From assembly GCA_000969725.1 (NCBI GenBank), contig JXSR01S005313.1: a stretch of 22,071 nucleotides of DNA, one strand, 5' to 3'. This document shows, piece after piece, positions 1 through 11,559 of the stretch (its first letter is position 1; every line of letters begins with the position of its first letter). A program made the position numbers and the translations under genes. Source of the stretch: Ophiothrix spiculata (Eukaryota; Echinodermata; Ophiuroidea; Amphilepidida; Ophiotrichidae). The notes below the pieces were generated by a model. It saw nothing but the letters and a program-made list of their open reading frames with translations. It made no database searches and was not told the origin of the DNA.

Positions 1-906
1 AAAAAATAAAAAATAAATAAATAACTTATTCTAGAGATGTACTTCAGATATGTTGTTTCTGAATATTTCGTTAAGCTGTTATTCCATAGACTGGCTCCAT
101 TATAATTTGTCAAAATCATTAATGATGATGAGAAATATATTGGTTTATCTTTAACCTTGTCTAGCAGAAGTAGGGCGCACACAAACATCTGTATGTTATG
201 ACTACACAGAAAGCATGATGTTGATTTTTAATAAGACAAAATGAAAAATGAATTTGTTTTTTGGCCATGATATTTAACAAAAATCTGTATGAGGAGAAAA
301 TACCTTTAAAGACACAAATGAATGTATAGGCAATTTTGATTTCCCATAATATTTGCCTAATTCTCTTTCAGCAACCCAAATTAGACCAAGTAAATAAGAA
401 GAGAATTTGATCATCCGAGTTTGAAATCTAAACAATTCAAATTTGATCATCATTTGATATATTTTTGAAAAATATGTCTATATTTTTTGCTGGAGAAGAT
501 TTAATTATCAATTGATAGAATACACAAAAAAGAAAATGCTAATATTGAGAAAATAATTTAAAAAAATCACAGCTGAATATTATACTTTTCTCTGAAAAAT
601 GAAATAACAATACTTTTATGTTGCTTCCAAAACTGTTCTTCAAAAAAGAAAGATCAAGGACAATCTATATAGTATTGTGTTTTTTTCTGAATTTTATAAG
701 TGCAAAGTTCAAATCAAATAAAATGGGGCTGATGTATAAAGCATTGATAAAAAAGAATTGAATTCCATCCCAAGATCTGTACTTTAACTAAGATTTTAGT
801 TCAATACACTCAAGTAGTGGTCATAATCTGCTCAGAAATGCTTTTGTTAAATATTTTATGTTATGACCACAGTTGAATGAAATGTCAAATGATAAACTCC
901 TAGGCA
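1..906. other. AT-rich non-coding stretch
   Basis: No open frame of useful length, no splice-flanked exon and no clear inverted repeat was found on either strand. The sequence is A/T-rich with many short homopolymers. It could be intron or intergenic DNA. Confidence 0.6.
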
Positions 907-1241
907 AAGGGTGATGGCACTGGGGGCACCAGGATTTTCAAACTAGGGTAAAGAAAACACGGGGCATTTTTTTAACCAAAAACGTTCAGAAGAAAAAATA
1001 TGGAATTTTTTAATGCCCTCGAAGCACATGAACAGATTTCAGGAAAAATTGAAATTTGCATTAAGAATTGATGTGAAATCTTGCAAATGTTTTTGACATT
1101 TAAATGATCAAAAATGGGGAAATTGAGTGTGAAATTTGTATTAATGACTGAAAGTTGGATTGGGGCAGGCTGATGATGGGGGGAGGTGGTGGAGTTAGTA
1201 GGCAAATGCCCCCATCATGTCCTCCTTGGGCACCGCCCTGG
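907..1241. mobile_element. Possible short inverted-repeat element (MITE-like)
   Basis: Both ends are unusually G-rich compared with the AT-rich surroundings and resemble each other as an imperfect inverted repeat. The left end reads AAGGGTGATGGCACTGGGGG and the right end, read on the minus strand, starts CAGGGCGGTGCCCAAGGAGG. No convincing target-site duplication was seen, so the boundaries are approximate. It could instead be two unrelated G-rich patches. Confidence 0.3.
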
Positions 1242-1445
1242 TGGATGGCAGATTCAGTATGTTGGAAATAAAGTAAAAGGGACTCAGACAATTGTGTTTG
1301 ATTCTGATGGCTGAGATGAATCAAACCTAAGAAAATTTTCAAGATCATTCAGCTAACTAATTAACTTTGATAATAGAAAAACTGTATCAGTTTGACACAG
1401 TTTTAATGAAACACATTATTAGGTTCAAATTTTGCCATTTTTGCT

Positions 1446-1680
1446 CTAGTGTTATTTAGTCAATAACATTAACAATGGTAAATAGAGATCACTTTTACTT
1501 GGGATTTTCCCTGGATTTACTGCTAGAGTTATCTAAACAGTGAATATGCTCATTTAATTTTATACGGCACAAATAGGTATTCAAAAACAGTTGTAAATTA
1601 AACCCATGTTTGTGTTGTCTCCAGTGTTATTCAGTAAATAAAAGTAATAATGATAAATACATAGAGTTATTATCACCCTT
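1446..1680. repeat. Two diverged direct repeats about 175 bp apart
   Basis: The block beginning AGTGTTATTTAGTCAATAAC near 1448 is repeated in diverged form near 1622 (AGTGTTATTCAGTAAATAAA), and both continue into related TGGTAAATA / TGATAAATA segments. This looks like an old local tandem duplication. The rest of 1242-2304 holds nothing else that could be recognised. Confidence 0.35.
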
Positions 1681-2304
1681 GTCTGTGTAAAAGTAGGGCA
1701 TTTTTGTGACATTAAAATGTCATTCAGCAAGATAGGTTGTATAAATCTTGGCTTTTTTCAGATCGAAATAAAATGTCATTTTAGCTGATAGAAATGCCAT
1801 TTGGACTTGAATAATGTCAAATTTACAAAACGTGTCTGATGCTTTAATCAACGGATCATATGCTGTAACATACTTTCAATTTCAGTTTCCCGTTTTTAAT
1901 ACAGAATTAGATTACGGTATAGATAACATGTGTTACCAGGATTAAACTGTTTGGTATTCATGTATTACAAGTTTGCTGTAAATTAACTTTTAGGAATTTA
2001 ACCGATACTTTTCACAATTGTTTAATTATTGTGAATTTGTAAAACTAGAAAGGTATGAAATTTAAATATTTATATCAGCACCTTCAGAGGTACTTTCTTA
2101 TCTTTAAATTTAAGACCGTTTTTGTTACTTGGGTTAATCCAAATCAAGAAATATACTACCAATGCACTTTTGGGCAATGGAAGTCACCTAGAAAACAGAT
2201 AAGACTGCCATTTTGAAAAAAAAAGCAGGTTTATCGGTAATTTTTGAAGTCATTATTAGCCAGTAAGTTGTAGGGGAAAATCCAAAATTCAAAACAAAAA
2301 TAAA

Positions 2305-3430
2305 TTTGAATAGATAAAACAAGATGTGGTTTATTTGTACAGAATCAATTTCAACCTGACTATTAAAGATTAAGATTCTTACCCAGTTGAACATCCTTAA
2401 ATGTCACATCTTAACTTGTGCAAGCAATATATTTACAAATCTGTATTTACAGTTGTCAGGAAAGTCTGGCAGTAATGCTCTTTAATATCTTGGACATCAA
2501 ACACGACTTGTATTTGATCAGAGCATTTAGTGAATTGGTCAAGTCTGATGGATGGCTAGTGGCTAGAAGGAATGTTATTAAGTGACCCATTGAATCTGTG
2601 CCTAGAAGTGTGTGATCTGATTTATGTAATGGATGTATAAAATTTACTAAGGTTGTGGGAGCTCCACTTTTAGAAGATTATTTGTAACTTTGCTGTGGGT
2701 GTATAAAGTTTTTTCTTCAGATTTGAATTTGAGAATGATGTGATACAAAGAACCAATTTTAACCTTGCTACGTAAATTAAGATCCCTCCCAATTTGAACA
2801 TCTTGAAAAACCCATGCAAACCGTATTTACAAGTCTCTTCAGCAGTAATGCTTTTGACCTGTTGAATCTGTACTTACAAGTGTATGATCCAACATGTGAA
2901 AGAGATGCACAAATTAGGTAATTTATAGAGTCCCACTTTCAATATAGATTAATCTTATTTGTATAGGCAGGAGCGGACATCCGGGCGTTTTGTTTACATC
3001 TGGGACGTTTGTCCAAATAGCGCGGTGAAAACATTTGCCGACTTCCCATTCAACTCAATGGAGAAAATGCCGGCTCGCGGAAACTTCGATTGATTTTAGC
3101 AAATTGACAAAATATTTCGATTCCAAAATCATATGAGATGTGTGGTATTCAAGTCTTAACAAAATGACAAACAGCTCATCATTTCACAGATTTTCGTCTG
3201 GCTAAAAAAGAAAGAAAATGACGGGATCACTGGCTGAAGTATTGATTGTTTTCACCGCGCTCGAAGTGCAACGCGAGCTATTTTTAGACCACTGAGCTGC
3301 GTAACCGCTGCGTATGACGTAGGTCCGCTTCTTCCTATAGGATTTAGTCTTAACTGTTGGTGTATTTTTGTTTCTTAGGATATGAATTTGAATATATTTA
3401 TGATGTGATGTGAGGTTTTAACATTAAATG
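2305..3430. repeat. Diverged tandem repeat, two to three units of about 300-410 bp
   Basis: The segment starting AGAATCAATTTCAACC at 2341 recurs as AGAACCAATTTTAACC at 2749. It is followed in both copies by related blocks in the same order: an AAGAT-rich stretch, a GAACATC motif, CAGTAATGCT, TTGAATCTGT, a TGTATGATC-like block, a TCCACTTT block and a GATTTGAATTTGA-like block. A third partial unit follows at about 3380 (GATATGAATTTGAA, then TGATGTGATG). The second unit is interrupted by the mobile element at 2968-3335. The unit length is about 408 bp for the first pair and about 295 bp for the second once the insertion is removed. Confidence 0.7.
2968..3335. mobile_element. MITE, 368 bp, with subterminal perfect 15-bp inverted repeat
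   Basis: This GC-richer block has inverted ends: AGGAGCGGACATCC on the left, and AGAAGCGGACCTACG read inward from the right. A perfect 15-bp inverted repeat, AGCGCGGTGAAAACA, lies inside at 3019-3033 and 3247-3261. TATAGG flanks both sides (2962-2967 and 3336-3341) and is the likely target-site duplication. The neighbouring tandem-repeat unit shows a related sequence without the insert, which supports insertion. It has no coding capacity, so it is a non-autonomous DNA transposon. The superfamily is not assigned. Confidence 0.7.
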
Positions 3431-4106
3431 AACACCTTCCTTTAAAAAAAAAAGTAAAACAAAGAAGAAGAAGTATATTAACACCCACAGTAGTGGTACT
3501 TTCTCTTCAAATTCAAATACCAGAATCCATATTTTTAAAATTGACTAACAGCAAAATTTAAATTTTGAAATTGAATGACTTTTAAAGATGGATTTTTTGC
3601 AATAGTTTTATTTTGACTATGTGACCACAATGATACATTATTTTTGAATTAGTTAGTTAGTTAGTAAGTATGGGTTGAAATGAGAAATTGCATCTTTATG
3701 CTGCAATGTTACAAATATGCACTTGGCAAAAGCTTGGGAAAGTGACGTAGCAAATTCAGACGTAAATAATATGAGAAAATGAGATATGTGCAGGAATCAT
3801 CCTGAGAAATCACTAATATGCTACTTATAGTGAAATTGATGCTTTTTTGTCTTCTTTGTATACAAAAGGAGAGGACTATACACCAAATGTTTATCTTTGA
3901 TATTATAGAATTGATCAACTCCATTGGATTTATATTGGATGTTGTATAAAAACAAACATACCTGTTTTGAGTTTTGTTAAATGGGGCATTTTATAATTTT
4001 ATAAACTAAGAGCATGTACATGGTATGCAGTATGACATGACACAGATTGAAAAAAAAAAGACTATGAAGCGAAAAATGTATCCGCTGAAATCAAGGATAC
4101 CATATG
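3431..4106. other. AT-rich non-coding stretch with a short TTAG microsatellite
   Basis: No gene was recognised. A TTAG microsatellite of about four units occurs around 3650-3668. The remainder is low-complexity A/T-rich DNA. Confidence 0.5.
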
Positions 4107-4544
4107 AGGGGTGCTCTGGCAAAATTAGAGGAAAGTTGCAAATTTCAAAATCGAGTTTTAGACATATTTTAATTCCCTAGAATCTCAGCTTTTGAATGAT
4201 ATATAATATGTTAAATATGTTACATTTTCTTTCTTCATTCTTCATTTAGAGATCGAAATCCAAAGCAGTCCACTGAATATATTGCAATAAAAATGAGCTG
4301 CAAATTGATTTCAAAGATACTGATTTTTAATACGACAGTGTATATTATAGCAACGTGCAATCAATTATTTGTAATTCCTGGCAAAGTTGACCTTCAAAAC
4401 TTTAGTTGTAGGTTAAACACTTATGCATGGATGTATTTTATGTCAAAAAACAAAATTTGACCTTTTCACCCTATTTTTACTTTAGAGGCCATTTATTCAA
4501 AATGTACATTTGCGACTTTCCTCTCATTTTGCCAGAGCAGCCCA
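4107..4544. mobile_element. MITE, 438 bp, with ~34-bp terminal inverted repeats
   Basis: The left end contains TGCTCTGGCAAAATTAGAGG followed by AAAGTTGCAAAT. The right end read on the minus strand contains TGCTCTGGCAAAATGAGAGG followed by AAAGTCGCAAAT, so only two bases differ over about 32. CATATG flanks both sides (4101-4106 and 4545-4550) and may be the target-site duplication, although it is palindromic. There is no open frame inside, so it is a non-autonomous DNA transposon of unassigned superfamily. Confidence 0.75.
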
Positions 4545-4679
4545 CATATGTACTGATAACACTTGTGTAAGCAGTAATCTTAAAAAACATCCAGTATATT
4601 CAAAACAGAAAAACAAAAAAACTTGTCCTATATAAAATTAATTAAAGATGGCAGAAATTATATATAAATATACATATTT

Positions 4680-5892
4680 GAGAACCCCACCCCATGTTTT
4701 TACTTGGTTACATGGTGTAACACTCCATACTAGTATTTCATTATGGCAACATTGTAAGAACCCCCACCCCCTGATACAAGGTGTTTTTGTAATGCTCCAT
4801 AGTAGTATTTCATTATGGCAACATTGTGAGAACCCTCACCCCTTGAAACAAGGTGTTTTTGTAACACTCCATACTAGTATTTCATTATGGCATTGTGAGC
4901 ACCCCTACCCCCTGGTACAAGGTATTTTTGTAATGCTCCATACTTATATTTCATTGTGGAAGAAGTTGTACACGCTTCCACAAATGTTAAACACCCCACC
5001 CCCTAGTACAAGGTGTTTTTGTTACACGCCAGACTAGTATTTCATTATGGAAGACGTGATATGCACATATACAAATGTTGAGCACCCCACCCCCTGGTAC
5101 AAGGTGTTTTTGTAATGCTCCATACTAGTATTTCATTATGGCATTTTGAGCACCCCCTGGTACAAGGTGTTTTTGTAACGCTCCATACTAGTATTTCATT
5201 ATGGCAACATTGTGAGAACCCCCACCCCCTGGTACAAGGTGTTTTTGTAACGCTCCATACTAGTATTTCATTATGGCAACATTGTGAGAACCCCCACCCC
5301 CTGGTACAAGGTGTTTTTGTAACACTCCATACTAGTATTTCATTATGGCAACATTGCAAGAACCCCAACCCCTGGTACAAGGTGTTTTTGTAACACTCCA
5401 TACTAGTATTTCATTATGGCAACATTGTGAGAACCCCCACCCCCTGGCACAAGGTGTTTTTGTAACGCTCCATACTAGTATTTCATTATGGCAACATTGT
5501 AAGAACCCCCCAACCCTGGTACAAGGTGTTTTTGAAGATGTTATACATGCATACACAGACTTCAAAAATCCCCACCCTCTGCACAAGATGTTTTTAGGTG
5601 TTTTTATAACGCTCCAAATCTTGTATTTCATTATGGCAACATTGTGTGACCCCTACCCCCTGATACAAGGTGTTTTTGTAACGCTCCATACTAGTATTTC
5701 ATTATGGAAGATGTTATACATGCATACACAGACTTCAAAAATCCCCACCCTCTGCACAAGATGTTTTTAGGTGTTTTTATAACGCTCCAATCTTGTATTT
5801 CATTATGGCAACATTGTGAGAACCCCAACCCCTGGTGCAAGGTGTTTTTGTAACGCTCCATACTAGTATTTCATTATGGCAACATTGTGAGT
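4680..5892. repeat. 72-bp minisatellite array (about 16 units)
   Basis: The unit runs CTCCATACTAGTATTTCATT, then ATGGCAACATTGTGAGAACC, then a C-rich CCCACCCCCTGGTACAAGGT, then GTTTTTGTAACG. Unit starts at 5181, 5253, 5325, 5396 and 5468 give a period of 72 bp with one 71-bp unit. A second unit type replaces the GCAACATTGTGAG part with GGAAGATGTTATACATGCAT and ACACAGACTTC. It occurs at about 5533-5600 and again, nearly identical, at about 5706-5770, which suggests a higher-order repeat. Looser relatives lie at 4960 and 5048. Since 72 is divisible by three, frames of 92-141 codons run through the array on both strands. They encode 24-residue repeats, but are best explained as by-products of the period. 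Confidence 0.95.
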
Positions 5893-7830
5893 TTAATCAG
5901 GATTGTAAGTAAGCAATGTAATAACATCATTCAGATTTCATTATAGAATTTATTAAGAAATAAGGCCTCTAGTCTGCCATGATAAATACACATGTTTAGA
6001 TTACTGTGAATAAGTTCATAGGAGAAGTAAGGGAAAACATTTGGAGCATGTTCAGATTTCATTAAGAAATTAATAGGTGAACTGAATGGTTTGAGCACTT
6101 CAATAAACATGATGTTGTTATATTATATATATTGCGAGGGGGAAATTACATAATTCACATCTGAAGTTTATGGATATTTTGTTGTTAAAAGCAATGCTAG
6201 TATACTACGTTGAATCCAGGGTAGATTTTTTTGTGAACAGATATCAAAAGATGTAAAATGAAATAATATTCAAATAAGAAATAAGTGTGATAATAATGAA
6301 TTACACTTATAAAGTATGTTTAACAAATGTATCAGAGCGCTGTACAACTTAAATGCTATAAACCTTCAAATTCATGTTATTCAATTTTAATCCAATTATT
6401 TCTAAACTGGTTCATATTTTCTTTTTGCTCTGAAACTTGATTAAAGTGGTCAGGTGGAACCCAAAGAAGATTCTGACTGGAAAATAGAATGAGGAGTAAA
6501 ACAAAATGTAAAAAAATAGAAGCAAAATATTTTAAAATTAGTGGAGAAATGTTGAAATAAATTGGGAATTGGAAGCTGGGAAACACAGGGAACAGTTTTG
6601 CTTTGGATTGCTTTTAACTTTCAAAATCAACTAAGATTTGTTTTGGGAAAATATTTTTACCAAGATTATCCCACATGCCTGGAAAAATTGGCAAAATGAC
6701 ACCCTTGCAGCTCCCTTAGCCAAATGTTGTGTTACATCACTGTCCTTAAACAAAATGTAAATAAATAAAGCTGTTATCAAGTGGAAACACCAACATTAGG
6801 AAAACTTAGGTATCCATATCATATTTGTTGTAATATTTTATTTTTATGTAATTTTGATTTAAAAATATTTAATAAAAAAGATTGCCTAGCCTAAGTGTTA
6901 ACAAATATGTAAATCCATATCCCAGCACCAAATCTATACCATTTCCCCTAACAGAAACAAATATTATGTTCAACCTCTGCCCTTTCACTTCATAATATCA
7001 TCCATATATAATATATTTAAGTGAATAAATTGAGAATTTTCAAGTATACAGCTTACAGCTAGGAAATAATGTTGGGAATCTAGGCGCCAATGCTACTTGT
7101 CAGCGCTGTGTGAAATGTAGAACATAATGCCGGTTGAGAGAAATTCTACATGCTCTTAAAATAGTTGGGTTTTCCTTTTATTTTTTTCTGGTTTTTTTTC
7201 AACATTGGTGCATTTATAAAAAGGTTATTACAGATGCAGGAGTGTTGTGCTTTGACTTGTCTGCTGCAATTAGATCTATTCTAAATAGCGGGGGAATAGA
7301 GTCAATGATAGTTTGTGAATGTAAAAAACCTTAAAGTCACAAAAGTATCAGTTGTCCGTTTATGCATGCATTTATTTTCGCATACATTTGAAGTCTATAT
7401 TAGATCTACTCTTTGTAATTTTTAGCAAATCTCCACTGGTGCTGAATTTCGATATTCAATGGACAATTATATATTAGGAATTGATAAAAACATACACACA
7501 CATCTTTTTGTACAAAAGTTATATGAAGTGGTTAACTGATTGTGCTGCAAGAGTAACAATTTTGCACAGAAACCATTCCACACAGAAACTATAAATTGTA
7601 ACCAAATAATGTGGGAAAGGGAACAAATACAATAAAACGCGAGTAAAACAGGGTTGAACAGACTATTTATTTTGAAATAATTTTGTTGATTTCTGACTTC
7701 CTCTATTCAGCAAGTATTTTCCCAAAAATTCATGATTCTGTATAGACTTTTTCGATTTTTGGAAAATTATGGGCAATTTTTTAAACTTTTAACTCTTAGG
7801 CAGGTTTATTTGGGTTTTGTTAAACTTTGA
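5893..7830. other. Long AT-rich non-coding stretch
   Basis: No exon, RNA gene or clear transposon was found. A short segment at about 6293-6350, reading ATGAATTACACTTATAAAG and then AGAGCGCTGTACAA, resembles the kind of fragment seen in dispersed invertebrate repeats, but it is too short to name. A 66-codon frame at 7134-7334 has no recognisable domain and a T-rich composition. Confidence 0.5.
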
Positions 7831-8425
7831 GGGTGTAACCACAGATCTTTAAAAACCGGGATTGCGAATTCTGTACAAATACAAAAGAAAATTGATATAA
7901 TCTCAATTCTTTGTGTGAGTTGAAACCATTATTTGGATCATTATGTTTGAATAGCGCGGGGTTCTAAATCAATTACCATCAAATATTCATTTAGACTCCT
8001 TCATTTTTTTTAAAACATACAACATGGTGATACTGAAAATAAATATTGCAAATAAATACCACAGTGAAAGTAGAAGAATAATACATGACACATTATGATA
8101 AATAAAACGGGGAGCTTTTTACCGTGGTAATTCTTTGCGAAAATTGTATAAGGAATGTTATTTAAACATTCACTTGGTTATATCAAACGTATAGTTGCAA
8201 TACCGATGAGTCAAGAGGCTACGCACAGGTGACTTGAAAGTGTACATTCTAGTGACGCGGTTGGTCAATGAACTTTTTTGAAAGCCTACTGAATAGATTG
8301 TGGAGTATAACAGAAGACTACACATAATTGACTGTTGGATTGTCTCGGCACCAACACAAACATTGCTTCAAACAAATGCAGCCGATCACCATCCCCGTTT
8401 TTAAAGATCTGTGGTGTAACACCCC
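7831..8425. mobile_element. Inverted-repeat DNA element, ~595 bp
   Basis: The left end carries GGGTGTAACCACAGATCTTT followed by AAAAACCGGGAT. The right end, read on the minus strand, carries GGGGTGTTACACCACAGATC followed by TTTAAAAACGGGGAT. The arms match over about 30 bp with a few differences. No target-site duplication is clear. The inside has no long frame and mixes AT-rich DNA with short GC-rich patches. It is probably a non-autonomous DNA transposon. Confidence 0.65.
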
Positions 8426-10379
8426 ACTACCAAAACAACACTGGCTAAGACAGTAAGACTTGGATGCAACCTTATTTCATTCACAAAAAATTTGCTGTTT
8501 TAGGTATAGGAAGTTAATATATTACAAAAAATCTATTCAAACCTTGGTTATTACATTTTGTATAGAGGAGTGACATTGTGAAAGGGTGAAACAAACTGAA
8601 ACAAAGCATATAACATTTTTCTATTTTATTTTCTGAATGGTGGTAGATACAACTTTTGTGAAGGCACATTCCTAGTTCAGGTATAGCCGGTCTAGGTGCA
8701 GACATTTTTATTAGGATGCCCGCAGTCATTGTAAACTGAACTGCAATTCACAATACCTGTATTATTGAAAAACATCCACATGTATTGCCGTGGCCGATAC
8801 ATGAGGCCCTGGACGGGGCTTTCTGTGCTGCTCATTGGCCTCCAATGTTATGTATTTGTTTGTTTTACAGATGTAATCTTTCAAGTGTATAATTCAGATG
8901 GCAATGACCAACAATTAAAAAGACTTTTTACGACAGGGTACAAGCTCTGCTATCTATTGTTACCAAGCCACCAGCAAACTCTTATGACCATTTTGTGTCA
9001 GTCGGAATTGTAACATAGCAAATGCTATTTCTGAATTTGTAATGTTTTCCATAACAGCTCCTCGATGTAACTCTGGTTAATGAAGTTATTGAGATTGAAT
9101 TTCTTGCCAAGGGCATAAACCAATGACTGTAGATTGGCTCAAACTCAGGGCTAATCAAGTACTAATCAATCATAAATGATTCAAAGTCTGTGAAATGACA
9201 GAATCCTCTCAGTGTTACCAAATACACATGCATGTTTGGAGGAACTAAAATGTACCCTCTTTTCATTTGTAAAACTAAAGAATTCGCCATTATTTGTTCA
9301 ATAATTATTACAATTTTGGGTTAAAATATATCTCCTTTTTGCCAAAATATGGCTTGCTTGCAATTTTATGTCCCTGTAAGTCATTTCCTGTGTATTAAAA
9401 ATCTTCCACTTCAAAAGAGATGAATAATAAATCTGATTTCCATAAGTTGAAAAACAAAGATGTCACGTCCGACATGAGGATTTTGAACCAAAAGGAGCAT
9501 TTCAGGATTTTGAACAAAAAAGACTATTATCCCTAAATGGTGTGTTATACTTCAATAAAGATTACCCTAGTTATGGCAAAATGGCACTGAAACACCTTAA
9601 TAGGTACATCCTCCTAATGATATGTGTGAGTATATCAAGTTTACACGGATTATGATTCATGTTAATCCGAATCTTTACACCAATATGAATACATAGAGCG
9701 CAAACATAGTGCAATGGCAGGGATTAAAACATGATTCACAGATGCATTAAAAAAACTTGAAAAATAGGGAATATATTTGATGTCATCATAAATGTTACTT
9801 TACGATTATCTTCTTCTCGCAAAATAGAGAAAGAACAAGTTTCGACGTTTTTGGATATTTGATATAACAATTATCTTTCTGTATAAGAATTGTTTTTGAT
9901 ACACTTTCAGATTAGAACAGAGATTTGATGATGAAAAATGGCGTCATATAGAATATTCTTTTATTCCAAATTACATTACATATTCTATAATGAAATAATC
10001 ATTGCATCATAGATATGCATGGGTTTTGCATGAATAATTAATACTTGTTAAAAATTACTTTCATGAAATATTCTATACAATATGGTCTAAACCAGCCCTG
10101 AAACTTTGATCAAGAGCAACTCCTTGTGCTCTTTATTAAATATTTTGTTGTTCATGACTATGGGCTACAGACATATCATGGCAAGCAACCTCCTAGCAAA
10201 AAACACAAAAATTAATCAAGTAAATTGCTGCTATTTATAAGTCAAAGATCAAACCATATGCTTCCTGTAAATACATAATAAAGATTAACTAAATCTTGGA
10301 CTTGATGGAACCAAACCCCTTACATAAAACCATAATTTGACCAAATTTTTTCAACAAACTTATTTGTGTTTTTGAGAGG
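8426..10379. other. Non-coding stretch with one unrecognised 82-codon frame
   Basis: An open frame at 8765-9013 (plus strand) begins in a GC-richer patch (8785-8845) and has ordinary-looking codons. It shows no family motif, and a splice-acceptor-like TTTGTTTTACAG sits inside it ending near 8870. It could be a decayed exon or chance. The direct repeat AGGATTTTGAAC occurs at about 9477 and 9503. The remainder is AT-rich and empty. Confidence 0.4.
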
Positions 10380-10934
10380 GAAGAAAAGTAATACACTTCT
10401 TACATCTCGAATATACTAGCAATTTGGACCAAACACTCCAATGTAAAATTCCTGTCTAAAAAGTTGGTCATCGGTGCCCAACGCTGTGTCACTCTTAACA
10501 AGCAGATTGCATTCTCTGCCAGACACATTTGTGCCTACAGCAACGTGTTGGCTGGTTTAAACATGACATTATGCAATGAACAGGGGTAATGTAATGTCTA
10601 AACAAAATAAGTAGATGTATAGGCAGGCTAATGTCTACATGCTTGTATCTGTCCATACATCATAAACTTCCAGCAAAGTCAGGTGTTTTTTTATTTGATA
10701 GCAATAAAATATGACTTGGTAACTGGTATCAATGCCTGTATTTGTGCTGGTGGTATACCAACAACTACCAAACAAGATTTTGTCGACCTCTAAACAACTA
10801 CAAACGACATGGAAACGTCAAAGAACTGAGGTTTACGATGGTCATCCAAATCTGAACAATCAAAATCTGAATCAAAATCACAACTAAATTGATGTGATCA
10901 CACAATTTAAAAAAAAACTTGAAACTGAAAGTAA

Positions 10935-11196
10935 GGGCCAAAGCATAGTCTGCCTCCATACAAAATTTTTGCTGCCAAACATTTGGTCATGACGTCAAAA
11001 TGACGAGTGACTCCAAACAAAATAACTTCAACACCGAGTTGAGAACAAATAGAATTTCGCGCTAGATTGCACATGTTATTGAATTGCCATATACATTGGA
11101 CCAAATGTTTGTTACCCGTTCATACTTAAAATTTGTTGGCAAATATCTGGTGACGTCACGACCAAATGTTTGGTAGGGAAAAATTTGATTTGGCCC
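10935..11196 (+). mobile_element. CRE-bearing palindromic MITE, copy 1
   Basis: This element is homologous, in opposite orientation, to 14965-15225. Its ends form an inverted repeat: GGGCCAAA on the left, TTTGGCCC on the right, and CCAAACATTTGGTC-like blocks just inside both ends. Two perfect TGACGTCA octamers lie at 10990-10997 and 11151-11158. It is flanked by TAA on the left and TAT on the right, possibly a 3-bp target duplication with one change. It has no coding capacity. It sits between the first and second units of the five-unit array. Confidence 0.75.
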
Positions 11197-11254
11197 TATT
11201 AGTAATGACATTTTGTGGTGGCTAGCAAATTTGTTAGTGATAACTGTTGTTTAA

Positions 11255-11559
11255 AGGGGCAATTAATGATCCACTTTCATCCACAAGGTCACCTCTATCA
11301 AAATTGAGTTTTTTAGGTAGGACGAATCCTTGACTGGTATATATTATGATCCCAATCATTCTTTCAAATGTGCTTGCATTTTTGAGAAAAGTGAGAACAT
11401 AGTTTATGGAGATTTTAAAAATACTGAAAAGCCTGTAACTTGAAAATCAATGATCAGAATCAAGTGAGATTTTCAGTATATATTGATGTTGTACTCTTCT
11501 TTTTATTTAGCTAGAAAAAAGGTGAGGTTATTGTCACATAAGAATCATGAAATGCACCT
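11255..11559. mobile_element. TTAA-flanked MITE, 305 bp (piggyBac-like target)
   Basis: TTAA occurs immediately outside both ends (11251-11254 and 11560-11563). The inward-read ends are AGGGGCAATTAATGATCC and AGGTGCATTTCATGATTC, which agree at most positions over 18 bp. TTAA target duplication is typical of piggyBac-type elements, but the superfamily is inferred only from the target and short ends. No frame lies inside. Confidence 0.6.

Noticed and set aside
4648-5770. Plus- and minus-strand frames of 92-141 codons in the minisatellite taken as genes
   Set aside because: They are fully explained by a 72-bp period that is divisible by three; unit variants and one 71-bp unit break the frames, and no start context or splice site supports them.
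8765-9013. 82-codon plus-strand frame with a GC-richer start
   Set aside because: No family motif, an internal acceptor-like site, and no partner exon; kept only as a note in the region description.
10907-11104. 65-codon minus-strand frame
   Set aside because: Lies almost wholly inside the CRE-bearing MITE.
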